Source of the DNA: an uncultured Caulobacteraceae bacterium
GTDB lineage: Bacteria; Pseudomonadota; Alphaproteobacteria; Caulobacterales; Caulobacteraceae
Direction of reading: 5' to 3'
Assembly (NCBI GenBank): GCA_903929535.1
Contig: CAIYVC010000029.1
Location: 1-51,332, forward strand
Length of the DNA: 51,332 bases
A model generated the notes under the pieces. The model worked only from the letters and a program-made list of their open reading frames with translations. It had not been told where the DNA came from and searched no databases. The translations under genes were made by a program, and so were the position numbers. Below are positions 16,504-26,490 of the stretch, in pieces. Each line of letters opens with the position of its first letter. Position 1 is the first letter of the stretch.

Positions 16504-17163
16504 ATGAGCACGCCCATCATCGCCCCGTCGATCCTGTCGGCGGATTTCGCCCGGCTCGGCGAAGAGGCCCGCGCCATCCAGGCGGCGGGGGCGGACTGGC
16601 TGCATGTGGACGTGATGGACGGCCATTTCGTGCCCAACATCACCATCGGGCCGGACGTGGTGAAGGCGATCCGCCCGCACGTCTCGATCCCTATGGACGT
16701 GCACCTGATGATCACGCCCGCCGACCCCTATCTGGAGGCCTTCCGTGAGGCCGGGGCGGACATCATGTCGGTGCACCCTGAGGCCGGACCGCACCTGGAC
16801 CGCACCCTGAAGCGCATCCGCCAGTTGGGGGCCAAGGCCGGGGTGGTGTTCAACCCCTCCACCGCCCCCGAGGTCATCCAGTACATGATGGACGACATCG
16901 ACCTGATCTTGGTGATGTCGGTCAATCCGGGGTTCGGCGGCCAGAGCTTCATGACGTCGCAGCTCAAGAAGATCGAGGCCCTTCGCGCCATGATCGACGC
17001 TAGCGGCAAGGATATTGTGCTGGAAGTCGATGGCGGAGTCAGCGCGGCGACCGCGCCCCAGTGCCTTTCCGCCGGCGCCACCGCCCTGGTGGCCGGAAAC
17101 GCCGTCTTCAAGGGCGGACCGGACGCCTACGCCGGCAACATCCGCGCGCTCCGAGGCGCCTGA
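16504..17163 (+). CDS. rpe: Ribulose-phosphate 3-epimerase
   Basis: TIM-barrel, metal-dependent epimerase interconverting ribulose 5-phosphate and xylulose 5-phosphate in the pentose phosphate pathway. Begins MSTPIIAPSILSADFARLGEE; the ATG at 16504 is preferred to a TTG six bases earlier. Metal and catalytic motifs are HVDVMDGHFVPNITIGP (about 35-51), MDVHLMI (about 67-73), SVNPGFGGQSF (about 141-151) and the final EVDGGV. No strong ribosome site is visible. The heparinase-like gene starts 12 bases after its stop. Confidence 0.97.
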   Translation: MSTPIIAPSILSADFARLGEEARAIQAAGADWLHVDVMDGHFVPNITIGPDVVKAIRPHVSIPMDVHLMITPADPYLEAFREAGADIMSVHPEAGPHLDRTLKRIRQLGAKAGVVFNPSTAPEVIQYMMDDIDLILVMSVNPGFGGQSFMTSQLKKIEALRAMIDASGKDIVLEVDGGVSAATAPQCLSAGATALVAGNAVFKGGPDAYAGNIRALRGA

Positions 17164-17174
17164 CGGAGAAGGGC

Positions 17175-19001
17175 ATGGCCCGCCTGCCCTCTCTGCCGCC
17201 GTTCCGACCGCCAGATTTCAAAGTCCCGGCGCGGATTTCCGCGGCCTTTTCCAAGCTGCAAAACGAAGCCCCGCGCCTGCTGGCCCGAGCCGTAGGGGGC
17301 CGCCGCGCCGAGCGGGCCAGAATCTGGATCGTGTTCACCGCCCGGCTGGCGCGGCGCCAGTTGCGCGCCGAATGGGCCGGTTCGCCGCCGCACCGCTGGC
17401 TGATCGGCCTGCCCGCGCCCCAGGGCCGCGCCGCCTCGCCCAAGGATCTGCGCCCGCCCCGCGTGCGCCGGGGCCGGGCCATCCTCGCCGGGCGCTTCAC
17501 CTTCGACGGCCTGATCATGGAGCCGGGCCAGGGCATCGAACCCTGGGACCTGCCCAGTCCCTCGCGCGCCTTCGCCACTGCGCTGCACGGTATGAACTGG
17601 CTGCCGGACCTGCTGGCCATTCCCAACGCCGGGCGCACGGCTCTGTCGCTGGTGCTGGGCTGGCATGCGGTGTTCGGACGCTGGAACGCCTTTTCCTGGA
17701 GCCCGGACGTCCTGGAACGGCGGGTGTTCAACCTGGCCTGCGCCATGGGCGACCTGACCGCCGAGGACTTGGAAAGCGAGCAGACCCTGCTGCTGGATAC
17801 CCTGGCCCGGCAGGCGCGCGAACTGCTGCTGGTCGGCTCCAACCCGGCCCGGGCCGCCGAACAGGCCGCCGCCGCCGCCATCGCCGGATGCGCCCTGGCC
17901 GGCAAGGCGGGTGACGGACTGCGCCAGAAGGCGCTGCGCAAACTGGAACAGGCTCTGCGTGTGGCCGTCCTGCCGGACGGAGGCCATGCCTCCCGCTCGC
18001 CGGAAGCTGCGCTGGAGCTTTTGTTCGACCTGCGCACCCTGGACGAGGCCCTGCAACAGCTCGGCCGCGAGCCGCCGGAAGTGCTCAGCCGCGCCATCGA
18101 CCGCCTGACGGGGGCGGTGCGCTTCTTCACCCTCGCCGACGGCGGCCTGCCTGCGATGCAGGGCTCAGAAGCCGGCGAGCCGGAGCGGATCGCCGCCGCC
18201 CTGCCCCCTGAAGAGCCGCTGGCCAAGGGCGAGGCGCCGCACGCCCAGACCACGAGCGCGCCCTACAGCGGCTATGAGAAGCTGACTGGGCGCAAGCTGC
18301 AGGCCTTCATCGATGTCGGCCCCCCCGCCGAGGGCGCCTGGAGCGAAATGGCCTGCGCCCAGCCCCTGGCCCTGGAGGTGCTGGCAGGGACCGACCGGCT
18401 GATCGCCAACACCGGCTGGTCGCCCCGCGCCCCGACCGCCCAGGCCCTGCGCCTCACGCCCGCCGGCTGCTGCGCCAATGTCGCCGACGCCAGCTCAGGC
18501 CAGCCTCTGCAGGGTCTGCCGGCCCGCGTGCTCGGCCATCGCCTGGAGGGCGGCGCGCGCGAGGTAACCGGCCGCCGCCACGAGGCGGAAGGCGGCTCCT
18601 GGCTGGAATACACCCATGACGGTTGGGCGCGCGTCTTCGGCCTGACCCACGGACGGCGGCTCTATCTGGATCAGACCGCTGATGAGCTGCGCGGCGAGGA
18701 CGTGCTGATGTCCGCCGCCGACCCCTTCGCCCAGCCACGGCACAAGCCCGCCTTCCTCACCGTCCGCTTCCAGATGCACCCCGACGTGAAGGTGTCGCTG
18801 GCCTTGGACCACAAGAGCGTACTGCTGCAGGGGCCATCCAGCGGCGGCTGGTGGCTGCGCAACGACGCGCCTGAGGTGCGGGTCGAACCGGGGGTGCATA
18901 TGGTCGAGGGCCGGCCGCAGCAGACCCAGCAGGTGGTGATGCGCACCCTGGTCAAGCGGGACGGGACCGCGCGCCTGCGCTGGAAGATCAGCGCCAGCTG
19001 A
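17175..19001 (+). CDS. Heparinase II/III-like protein without a signal peptide
   Basis: 608 residues from ATG 17175 (MARLPSLPPFRPPDFKV, with GGAGAAGGG before it); the longer open frame overlaps rpe and is rejected. An all-helical N-terminal half (about 80-300, including GMNWLPDLLAIPNAGRTALSLVL) precedes the C-terminal beta-sandwich of the heparinase II/III family (about 330-608, with WSEMACAQPLALEVLAGTDRLIANTGW and EYTHDGWARVFGLTHGRRLYLD). Secreted polysaccharide lyases of this family carry a signal peptide; this one begins with a basic, non-hydrophobic region, so it may act in the cytoplasm or be exported another way. The rpe-heparinase-purH order is familiar from Caulobacter. Substrate unknown. 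Confidence 0.85.
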   Translation: MARLPSLPPFRPPDFKVPARISAAFSKLQNEAPRLLARAVGGRRAERARIWIVFTARLARRQLRAEWAGSPPHRWLIGLPAPQGRAASPKDLRPPRVRRGRAILAGRFTFDGLIMEPGQGIEPWDLPSPSRAFATALHGMNWLPDLLAIPNAGRTALSLVLGWHAVFGRWNAFSWSPDVLERRVFNLACAMGDLTAEDLESEQTLLLDTLARQARELLLVGSNPARAAEQAAAAAIAGCALAGKAGDGLRQKALRKLEQALRVAVLPDGGHASRSPEAALELLFDLRTLDEALQQLGREPPEVLSRAIDRLTGAVRFFTLADGGLPAMQGSEAGEPERIAAALPPEEPLAKGEAPHAQTTSAPYSGYEKLTGRKLQAFIDVGPPAEGAWSEMACAQPLALEVLAGTDRLIANTGWSPRAPTAQALRLTPAGCCANVADASSGQPLQGLPARVLGHRLEGGAREVTGRRHEAEGGSWLEYTHDGWARVFGLTHGRRLYLDQTADELRGEDVLMSAADPFAQPRHKPAFLTVRFQMHPDVKVSLALDHKSVLLQGPSSGGWWLRNDAPEVRVEPGVHMVEGRPQQTQQVVMRTLVKRDGTARLRWKISAS

Positions 19002-19043
19002 CTGCCTTGACGACACCGCCGCACCGCCTTACGCCAGCCTCGT

Positions 19044-19113
19044 CTCGCGTGACTGGCGCTGAAGGTGGGTGACCACCGGGGAGCGCGGGATGCATACGCC
19101 GCGCGCCTGGGCA
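19044..19113 (+). promoter_or_regulatory. ZTP (ZMP) riboswitch, pfl motif, upstream of purH
   Basis: The leader carries the pfl core in order: CGTGACTGGCGC (19048-19059), a hairpin GGTGG-GTGA-CCACC (19064-19077), CGGGGAGCG (19077-19085), and the second conserved block CCGCGCGCCTGGGCA (19099-19113). P1 can form between CTCGCG (19044-19049) and CGCGGG (19084-19089). It lies 28 bases before the purH GTG. ZTP riboswitches sense the purine intermediate ZMP/ZTP when folate is short, and PurH is the enzyme that consumes ZMP, so this is the expected target. With no T-run visible downstream, control is probably at translation initiation. Confidence 0.9.
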
Positions 19114-19140
19114 CGACCGCTTCACTCAGAGGAGTCCGCC

Positions 19141-20757
19141 GTGCCCGCAGCCCCCGATTTTCCGCCCGCCGCCGACCGCGCCCCGATCAAGCGCGCCCTG
19201 ATCTCGGTCTATGACAAGACCGGGCTGGTGGAGGCGGCGCGGACGCTGCACGAGCTGGGCGTGGAGCTGGTGTCCACCGGCGGCACCAAGGCGGCCATCG
19301 CGGCGGCGGGGCTTCCGGTCAAGGACGTGGCCGACCTGACCGGCTTTCCTGAGATGATGGATGGGCGGGTCAAGACCCTGCACCCCGTGGTCCACGGCGG
19401 CCTGCTGGGCGTACGCGACGCCCCGGCCCACGCCCAGGCGATGAGCGAGCACGGCATCGGCGGCATCGACCTGCTCTATGTCAGCCTCTACCCGTTTGAG
19501 GCGACGGTGGCCCAGGGCGGCGACTTCGCCAACTGCATCGAGAACATCGACATCGGCGGCCCAGCCATGATCCGTTCGGCCTCCAAGAACCACGGCTATG
19601 TCGCCGTCTGCACCGGGCCCGAGGACGTGGCCGAGGTGCTGGAAGCGCTGAAGGCCGACGGCTCCACCACGCTGGATCTGCGCAAACGCCTGGCCGCCCG
19701 CGCCTTCGCCCGCACCGCCGCCTACGACAGCGCCATCGCCGCGTGGTTCGCCGGCCAGCTGGGCGACGCCGCGCCCAAGCGCAAGAGCATCTCCGGCTCG
19801 CTGCGCCAGACCATGCGCTATGGCGAGAACCCGCATCAGAGCGCGGCCTTCTACGAATTCCACCAGCCCCGCCGTCCCGGCGTCGCCACCGCCCGCCAGC
19901 TGCAGGGCAAGGAGCTCAGCTACAACAACATCGCCGACACCGACGCCGCCTTCGAACTGATCGCCGAGTTCGACCCCAAGGACCGCGCCGCCGTGGCCAT
20001 CATCAAGCACGCCAATCCCTGCGGCGTGGCCCTGGGCTCCAGCCTGACCGAGGCCTATGAGCGGGCCCTGCAATGCGATCCGGTGTCCGCCTTCGGCGGC
20101 ATCGTCGCGGTCAACCGGCGGCTGGACCGCGCCGCCGCCGAGGAGATCGTCAAGGTCTTCACCGAGGTGGTGATCGCGCCCGAGGCCGACGAGGACGCCA
20201 TCGCCGTGTTCGCCGCCAAGAAGAACCTGCGCCTGCTGGTCACCGGCGGCCTGCCCGATCCCCTGGCAGCGGGCGAAACCTTCCGCTCGGTGGCGGGCGG
20301 CTTCCTGGTGCAGTCGCGTGACGCCTCGCGCCTGTCGGCGGCGGACCTCAAGATCGTCACCAAGCGCGCGCCCACCGAGCGGGAAGTGCGCGACATGCTG
20401 TTCGCCTTCACCATCGCCAAGCACGTCAAGTCCAACGCCATCGTCTACGCCAAGGACGGCCAGACCGCCGGCATCGGCGCCGGGCAGATGAACCGCCGCG
20501 ACTCCGCCCGCATCGCCGCCCTGCGCGCCGCCGAGGCCGCCGCCACTGCAGGCCTGCCGGACAGCCTGGCCAAAGGGTCTGCTTGCGCGTCCGAAGCCTT
20601 CTTCCCCTTTCCCGACGGCCTGATCCAGGCGGCGGAGGCGGGCGCCACCGCGGTCATCCAGCCCGGCGGCTCGATCGGCGACGCGGCGGTGATCGCGGCG
20701 GCGGACGAGGCGGGCCTGGCCATGGCCTTCACCGGCGTGCGGGTGTTCCGCCACTAG
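19141..20757 (+). CDS. purH: Bifunctional AICAR transformylase/IMP cyclohydrolase
   Basis: Catalyses the last two steps of IMP synthesis: formylation of AICAR (ZMP) with 10-formyl-THF, then ring closure. The start chosen is GTG at 19141 ([29 protein letters not shown]) behind GAGGAG; an ATG 72 bases upstream would place coding sequence across the ZTP riboswitch. The N-terminal MGS-like IMP cyclohydrolase domain (about 15-160, with STGGTKAAI and [13 protein letters not shown]) is followed by the transformylase domain with [14 protein letters not shown] and the catalytic KHANPCG. 538 residues, normal. Its end overlaps the convergent small gene by four bases. Confidence 0.97.
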   Translation: MPAAPDFPPAADRAPIKRALISVYDKTGLVEAARTLHELGVELVSTGGTKAAIAAAGLPVKDVADLTGFPEMMDGRVKTLHPVVHGGLLGVRDAPAHAQAMSEHGIGGIDLLYVSLYPFEATVAQGGDFANCIENIDIGGPAMIRSASKNHGYVAVCTGPEDVAEVLEALKADGSTTLDLRKRLAARAFARTAAYDSAIAAWFAGQLGDAAPKRKSISGSLRQTMRYGENPHQSAAFYEFHQPRRPGVATARQLQGKELSYNNIADTDAAFELIAEFDPKDRAAVAIIKHANPCGVALGSSLTEAYERALQCDPVSAFGGIVAVNRRLDRAAAEEIVKVFTEVVIAPEADEDAIAVFAAKKNLRLLVTGGLPDPLAAGETFRSVAGGFLVQSRDASRLSAADLKIVTKRAPTEREVRDMLFAFTIAKHVKSNAIVYAKDGQTAGIGAGQMNRRDSARIAALRAAEAAATAGLPDSLAKGSACASEAFFPFPDGLIQAAEAGATAVIQPGGSIGDAAVIAAADEAGLAMAFTGVRVFRH

Positions 20758-21332
20758 GTTGAGGGCTTGTCCCTGACCTTCCTGCAGAAGTCCGCGCTGG
20801 CGCGGGCCTTGTCACCGCACCAGGCGTCGATGGCGTCATAGGAGCCCGGCGCGCCCAGACTGGCGGAATAGGCGAGGTTCAGCGCCTGCCCCCGGTTCAG
20901 CTTGGCGTAGTCGGCGGTCTTCAGGTCGGCGGCAGGGATATCCAGACTGACCAGCCGGGCCATGACGTCATGGCCGAAGCGGTCGACCGCCTCGGCGCGG
21001 AACACGATGCGGACGATCTCCACGCCCTGCAGATCGTCGGAGACCCCGCGCTTCAGCGCTTGGCCGACCGCCTTCACGGTATCGGCGGCGATGTCGAAGT
21101 TACCGGCGATGTCGGGAGCCTTCCTGACGTCCGCCCAGATAGTGATTATCGGCTTTTCGACATCGATGGAGTCGATCGCGGCGTCGGCGGCCTTCAGTTC
21201 CGGCAGCTTCCGCCGGGCGGCGGCCTCAGCCTCCTGCCGCGCCTGGAGGGCGGCCCGCTGCTGCTTCCAGGTCACGCCGACGCCCACGGCCAAGACCAGC
21301 AGCGCCATCACGACCATCCAGCGCCGCCGCAT
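20754..21332 (-). CDS. Membrane-anchored protein of unknown function, coupled to gdhZ
   Basis: 192 residues: one N-terminal membrane segment ([18 protein letters not shown], about 5-22), a charged Ala/Glu coiled-coil-like stretch ([25 protein letters not shown]) and a soluble domain with two cysteines near the C-terminus (Cys171 and Cys182, approximately). The start overlaps the gdhZ stop by one base (TGATG), so it is translated with gdhZ. I do not recognise a family. The N-in topology would place the domain outside the cytoplasm. It ends convergently into purH with a four-base overlap. Confidence 0.8.
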   Translation of the reverse strand: MRRRWMVVMALLVLAVGVGVTWKQQRAALQARQEAEAAARRKLPELKAADAAIDSIDVEKPIITIWADVRKAPDIAGNFDIAADTVKAVGQALKRGVSDDLQGVEIVRIVFRAEAVDRFGHDVMARLVSLDIPAADLKTADYAKLNRGQALNLAYSASLGAPGSYDAIDAWCGDKARASADFCRKVRDKPST

Positions 21333-24300
21333 CAGGCGCCCGATCCCGCCGTGGCGGTCAGCTGGCGCATGGCGCCGTTGACGATGGTCAGCTTAGCGAA
21401 GCTCCAGCCGGTCCCGTCGTTCTCGATGGCTCCGATCAAATCGGCCACCGCCTTGACAGGTGCGGCGCGGGCGGCGGCCCAGGCGTCCACGGCCTTGCCG
21501 GCCTCCTCCGCCGAGCGTGCCGCGTCGCGAGGGACCGAAGCCATGACGCTGCGGGCCAGGGCGGCCTGTTCGTAGAGCAGGTCCTCGATCAGCTGGCGCA
21601 TGGCCTGGCGCTCGTAGGTGTCGTCGCCCAGCAAAGCGCCCGCCGCCGCGCGCAGGCGGTCGAAACCGAAGGCCGCGCCGGTCTGGTGGTAGATGCGCCC
21701 GGCCGCAACCACGTTCCAGCCGGACTGCAGGGCCAGGTCAGCGGTGTCGGAGACGGCGTTGAGCGGGGCCAGCTCGCCGATGGCGCGGGCCAGGGCCTCG
21801 GGCGCCCCGGCGTCGATGAAGCCCTTGATTTGGACCTCCACCGCCTCGCGTTCCACCGGCGAGAGCAGGGCCGCCCCCTGTTTGCGCAGGGCGTCGGCGG
21901 CGGGACGATAAACGTCGATCAGAGTCTTGACCGTAGCTTCACCGGTCACCACTCGCCGGGCGAGCCAGTAGGTCTGGCGGCGCAGGGTCAGTCCGGCCTC
22001 CTTGTAAAGGGCCAGCTGGGCGGCGGCGGGGACGGCGGAGGCGTCGAGCGCGGTTATGGCCTTCCAGGCGTCGTCCAGGCGAAACACCCGCCAGGCGGCC
22101 TCGAAGGCGGTGACCAGGCCTCGTATATCGCAGCCGGTGGCGGCCTTCAGGCGCGAGGGGAAGGTGGGCCCGGCCACATCGACGATGGCGTTGGCGACCA
22201 CGGTGGCGATGATTTCGCGGCGCAGGCGATGGTTGGCCATGGCCGCGCGGTAGGGCTTCAGACCCGAAGGGAAATAGGTCTCCAACGCGCCTTCGAAGAA
22301 GGGATCGTCAGGCGCCGTAGAGGCCACGATTTCGGCGGCCAGCTCCAGCTTGCCGTAGGCCAGGATCACAGCCAGCTCGGGCCGCGTCAGACCCTTGCCC
22401 GCCTTGGCCAGTTCGGCGAGCGCCGCGGGGCCCGGCAGGCCCTCCACCGTGCGGTCCAGGCGTCCGGCGGCGACCAGTTCGGCCATGAAGCGCCCGTGAT
22501 TGCCCAGTTCCGCCGGAGCCTCCTGCTCCATCAGGCTCAAGGTGAGGGTCTGGTCGTGATTGTGCGCCAGGACATGGGCGGCGACCTCGTCGGTCATCGA
22601 CTGCAAGAGCTTGTCGCGGGCCGAACGGGTCAGCTTGCCGGACGCCTGCAGGGCCGAGGTCAGGATCTTGATGTTGACCTCGTGGTCGGAGGTATCGACC
22701 CCCGCCGAATTGTCGATGGCGTCGGTATCGATCCGGCCCCCCGCGCGGGCGTAGGCGATGCGCCCGGCCTGGGTGACGCCGAGATTGGCCCCCTCGCCCA
22801 CCACCGTGACCCGTAGTTCCGGGCCGTCCACCCGCACCGCGTTGTTCGCCTTGTCGCCGACCTCGGCGTTAGCCTGGCCCGGCGCCTTGATGTAGGTGCC
22901 GATCCCGCCGAGGTAGAGCAACTCCGCCTTGGCCTTGAGGATGGCGCGGATCAGTTCGACCGGGGCCAGGGCGTCGTCCTGGACCTCCAGCATCGCCTTC
23001 ACCTCCCTGGAGAGGGGGATCGACTTGGCCGAACGCGAATAGACCCCGCCGCCCTTGGAGATCAGGGCCTTGTCATAGTCGGCCCAGGAGGAGCGCGGCA
23101 GGGCGAACATCCGCTTGCGCTCGGCCCAGGACTTGGCCGGATCTGGGGTAGGATCGAGGAAGATGTCGCGGTGATCGAAGGCGGCCAGCAGCAGGGTGTG
23201 CTTGGACAGCAGCATGCCGTTGCCGAACACGTCGCCGGACATGTCGCCGACCCCGATGCAGGTGAAGTCCTGGGTCTGGATGTCCTTTCCGAGCTCCCGG
23301 AAGTGGCGCTTGACCGCCTCCCAGGCGCCGCGCGCCGTGATGCCCATGGCCTTGTGGTCGTAACCGGCGGACCCGCCCGAGGCGAAGGCGTCGCCGAGCC
23401 AGAAGCCGTACTGTTCGGCCATGCCGTTGGCGATGTCGGAGAAAGTCGCCGTACCCTTGTCGGCGGCCACCACCAGATAGGGATCGTCGCCGTCATGGCG
23501 CACCACGTCGGCGGGCGGGATGAGATTGCCCTGGGCGTCCAGATTATCGGTGATGTCCAGCAGGCCAGACAGATAGGTCTTGTAGGCGGAGACCCCCTCG
23601 GCGCGGATGGCGTCCGCCGTCCCGCCACGCGGCAGGCGCTTGGGGTAGAAGCCGCCCTTGGCGCCGACCGGCACGATCACCGCGTTCTTGACCTGCTGCG
23701 CCTTGGCCAGGCTCAGCACCTCGGTGCGGAAATCGTCGCGCCGGTCGCTCCACCGCAGCCCGCCCCGGGCCACAGGCCCGAAGCGCAGATGCACGCCCTC
23801 CACCTGAGGCGACCAGATGAAGATCTCGCGGAAGGGCTTGGGCGCCGGCAGATCGGCCAGGTCGCGGCTGGCGATCTTTATGCTGATGTAAGGCTTGGGC
23901 CCGCCGTCGGGGCCAGTCTGGTAGTAGTTGGTGCGCACGGCGGCCTGCGCCAACAGGGCCAGGCGGCGCAGCACCCGGTCGGCGTCGAGGCTGGCGACCG
24001 CCTGCAGGGCCTCGCCTACCTGGGCGAACAGCTTGTCGGCCTTCTTGCGGCGCGCCTCCGGCTCGCTCTTCAGCACCGGATCGAACTTCACCCGGAACAT
24101 CTCGAGGATCAGGCGGGCGATGGCGGGATTGTCGGCCAGGGCCTCTTCCTGCACCCCCTGGCTGGGGTCCAGGCCCGTCTGTTGACGATAGCGGGCCAGG
24201 GTGCGGACCAGCGCGGCCTCGCGCCAGGTGATGCCCAGGGTCAACACCAGCCGGTTGAAGCCGTCGTTTTCGGTCAGGCCCGACCAGATGGCGACAAAGG

Positions 24301-26203
24301 CCGCCTTGAACGGCGCCTTGACGGCCTCGAGGTCGAGCGTCTCCTCCGCGCCCCGCCGCAGGACGAACTCGTGCACCCAGATCGGGCGTCCCTTGAGAGC
24401 CTGGACCTTGAAGCCGTGCTCCACCAGGGCCTTCAGCCCCATGCTCTCGACGATGGGCAGGACGTCGGACAGAGGCGCCGCTTCGCCCGAGCGGTAGAGC
24501 TTGAAGCGGAAGCCTTCGGGGGGATCGCCCGGAGTGCGGTAGGCGCGCACCGCCACCGGCTGGTCCGGGATCAGGGCCTCGATTACCTCTAGGTCCGCCA
24601 GGGCTTCTTCCGGCGCGAATTGGTCCTGGTAGCCGGGCGGGAAGGCGCCGAGGAAGCGGGCGCGGACATCGGGCGGCAGCTTGCGTCCCGGCGACAGTCG
24701 CAGCGCCTCGTCGAACCGGTCCTGCCAGGTGCGGGACGCCTCTGCGATCTCCGCCTCCAAAGCGGTCCGGTCGGGCTCGGGATGGTCGCCGGGTGTGAGG
24801 CCGATGATGTAGTGCGCCCGCGCGAGGGGCATGTCGGAGAAGGACGGATAGTGGGCCGACAGCCGCCCGCCCCAGGCGTTGGCCAAGATCTCCCCCGCCC
24901 GTTCGGCAAGGGCCGCGTCGAAGCGGTCGCGCGGCACATAGAGCAGAATCGAGACGAAGCGGTCGAAAGGGTCCTTGCGCTCGAACAGGCGCAGGCGGGG
25001 CCGGTCGTAAAGATGCACGACCCCCAGCGCGATGGTCAGCAGCTCGTCCTCGGTGATCTGGAACAGCTCGTCGCGGGGGTAGCTTTCCAGCACATTGTTC
25101 AGCCGCCGCTGATCGTGGCTGCCGCTCGCCTTGCCGGCGCGGGCCAGGACATTGGCGACCTTGCGGCGGATCAGCGGAACCTGGCGCACCGGCTCGTCAT
25201 AGGCTTCCGCCGTGAACAGGCCGACGAAGCGGACCTCGCCCACCGGCAGGCCGTCGGGCCCGTACCGCTTGATGCCGATGTAGTCCATGTAGGCGCGCCG
25301 ATGCACCCGCGAGCAGGCGTTGGCCTTGGCCTTGGCCACCACCAGGGGATCGTCCGCCTCGATCATCTTGCGCAACTGGCTGGACAGGACCGCCGGCTCG
25401 TTGTCGCGCCTGAGGACCCCGCGGGCGGGGTCGCGCAGGATGCCCAGGCTGCGCTCGGTCTCGAACAGCGGCTCCTCGTGGGCGTAGCGGCCGGTCTTGG
25501 TGCGCGGATATTCGTAGATGCGCGCACCGAGGAAGACGAAATGCTCCGCCTCCAGCCAGCGCAGCAGGGCCAGGGCTTCCGACTTGGCCGGGCTTGCAGG
25601 CGTGGTGCGCTCCAGCTCCGCCAGAGTGCGGCTCATCAGGCCGAGCATGGCGGGGAAGTCCTCTACCGCCGCATAGACGTCGGCCAGGGTGCGGCGGACA
25701 TTGTCCAGCACGGTCTGCCGGCGCTCCGGGTCGAGGGGATCGACCAGCACGCAAATGACCGAGCGCGCCGCCGCCGTCTTGGCGTGAGCGCCCGGCGCAA
25801 TCACCGGATGCAGCATGGCGCGGATGGTCAGTCCCTCCGAGACCAGCTCGCCCATCACGCTGTCCACCAGGAAGGGACGGTCGTTTTGCACGATCTGCAG
25901 CAGGTCCAGGCCGAACGGTCGACCATCCTCGCCCTTGGCATGCTCGAAGCGGATGTGCGGCTCCGCGGCGTTTTCGACCCGACAGAAGGCCCAAAGGTGC
26001 AGCGCCAGGGCGCCGAAATCGCGCAAAGAGAGGCCGGGCAGGTCGTCGGGAGCGTAGTCCTCGGCCAACTGCAGGACGAAATCGCGCTCGGCGGCGTTGG
26101 CGGCCCGCCCCTTGGCCTTGGAAAACGCCTGCAGCAGAGCGTCCGACGAAAAGGCTTTCGCCTTTGGGGCAGGTCTTATCGCCGCCGCACCGTCGTCATG
26201 CAT
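21332..26203 (-). CDS. gdhZ: NAD-specific glutamate dehydrogenase, large (180 kDa class)
   Basis: Catabolic enzyme of the very large GDH class, oxidising glutamate to 2-oxoglutarate and ammonia with NAD. 1623 residues; known members are about 1600. The long N-terminal regulatory region (ACT-like modules) occupies the first 700 or so residues; the catalytic core follows with FREIFIWSPQVEGVHLRFGPVARGGLRWSDR broken into its typical blocks, the lysine motif GAKGGFYPKR, and the dinucleotide-binding part GVGDMSGDVFGNG. In Caulobacter the orthologue GdhZ also restrains FtsZ assembly, linking glutamate use to division; that role is known there and only inferred here. A membrane-anchored protein gene overlaps its stop. 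Confidence 0.97.
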   Translation of the reverse strand: MHDDGAAAIRPAPKAKAFSSDALLQAFSKAKGRAANAAERDFVLQLAEDYAPDDLPGLSLRDFGALALHLWAFCRVENAAEPHIRFEHAKGEDGRPFGLDLLQIVQNDRPFLVDSVMGELVSEGLTIRAMLHPVIAPGAHAKTAAARSVICVLVDPLDPERRQTVLDNVRRTLADVYAAVEDFPAMLGLMSRTLAELERTTPASPAKSEALALLRWLEAEHFVFLGARIYEYPRTKTGRYAHEEPLFETERSLGILRDPARGVLRRDNEPAVLSSQLRKMIEADDPLVVAKAKANACSRVHRRAYMDYIGIKRYGPDGLPVGEVRFVGLFTAEAYDEPVRQVPLIRRKVANVLARAGKASGSHDQRRLNNVLESYPRDELFQITEDELLTIALGVVHLYDRPRLRLFERKDPFDRFVSILLYVPRDRFDAALAERAGEILANAWGGRLSAHYPSFSDMPLARAHYIIGLTPGDHPEPDRTALEAEIAEASRTWQDRFDEALRLSPGRKLPPDVRARFLGAFPPGYQDQFAPEEALADLEVIEALIPDQPVAVRAYRTPGDPPEGFRFKLYRSGEAAPLSDVLPIVESMGLKALVEHGFKVQALKGRPIWVHEFVLRRGAEETLDLEAVKAPFKAAFVAIWSGLTENDGFNRLVLTLGITWREAALVRTLARYRQQTGLDPSQGVQEEALADNPAIARLILEMFRVKFDPVLKSEPEARRKKADKLFAQVGEALQAVASLDADRVLRRLALLAQAAVRTNYYQTGPDGGPKPYISIKIASRDLADLPAPKPFREIFIWSPQVEGVHLRFGPVARGGLRWSDRRDDFRTEVLSLAKAQQVKNAVIVPVGAKGGFYPKRLPRGGTADAIRAEGVSAYKTYLSGLLDITDNLDAQGNLIPPADVVRHDGDDPYLVVAADKGTATFSDIANGMAEQYGFWLGDAFASGGSAGYDHKAMGITARGAWEAVKRHFRELGKDIQTQDFTCIGVGDMSGDVFGNGMLLSKHTLLLAAFDHRDIFLDPTPDPAKSWAERKRMFALPRSSWADYDKALISKGGGVYSRSAKSIPLSREVKAMLEVQDDALAPVELIRAILKAKAELLYLGGIGTYIKAPGQANAEVGDKANNAVRVDGPELRVTVVGEGANLGVTQAGRIAYARAGGRIDTDAIDNSAGVDTSDHEVNIKILTSALQASGKLTRSARDKLLQSMTDEVAAHVLAHNHDQTLTLSLMEQEAPAELGNHGRFMAELVAAGRLDRTVEGLPGPAALAELAKAGKGLTRPELAVILAYGKLELAAEIVASTAPDDPFFEGALETYFPSGLKPYRAAMANHRLRREIIATVVANAIVDVAGPTFPSRLKAATGCDIRGLVTAFEAAWRVFRLDDAWKAITALDASAVPAAAQLALYKEAGLTLRRQTYWLARRVVTGEATVKTLIDVYRPAADALRKQGAALLSPVEREAVEVQIKGFIDAGAPEALARAIGELAPLNAVSDTADLALQSGWNVVAAGRIYHQTGAAFGFDRLRAAAGALLGDDTYERQAMRQLIEDLLYEQAALARSVMASVPRDAARSAEEAGKAVDAWAAARAAPVKAVADLIGAIENDGTGWSFAKLTIVNGAMRQLTATAGSGA

Positions 26204-26292
26204 GGGAAGCTCCCTCTACTGCGGGAGCCTAGTCCTCTCGCTTGAAGGATCAACAACGACACAGGCGATTGAGTTCGATCCGGATAGCGAAA

Positions 26293-26326
26293 CGCCGCCG
26301 GGGGCGCTTCGGCCAACCCGGCGGCG
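26293..26326 (-). terminator. Perfect 10-bp hairpin behind the AI-2E-family gene
   Basis: Arms CGCCGCCGGG and CCCGGCGGCG with a 14-base loop, followed on the minus strand by TTTCGC. It stands about 165 bases after the AI-2E-family stop and 90 bases before the gdhZ start. Most simply a terminator with a weak T-run, but it would also lie in the gdhZ leader if transcription starts further up. The rest of the 287-base gap holds no gene I can see. Confidence 0.6.
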
Positions 26327-26490
26327 CGGTCCTGCCGAAGGGGCGTTCGGCGTGGACGCTAAGGCGCACGGTTCGCGGGGACGACGACGGCGCCTTGTCT
26401 GGTGCGGACAGGGGGGGTGTGTCCGCGGCCAGTCCTCCAGATAGGAAGCCGGCTCTGAATTTCCAGACCTTAGGGCCAGGAAGATCGATC

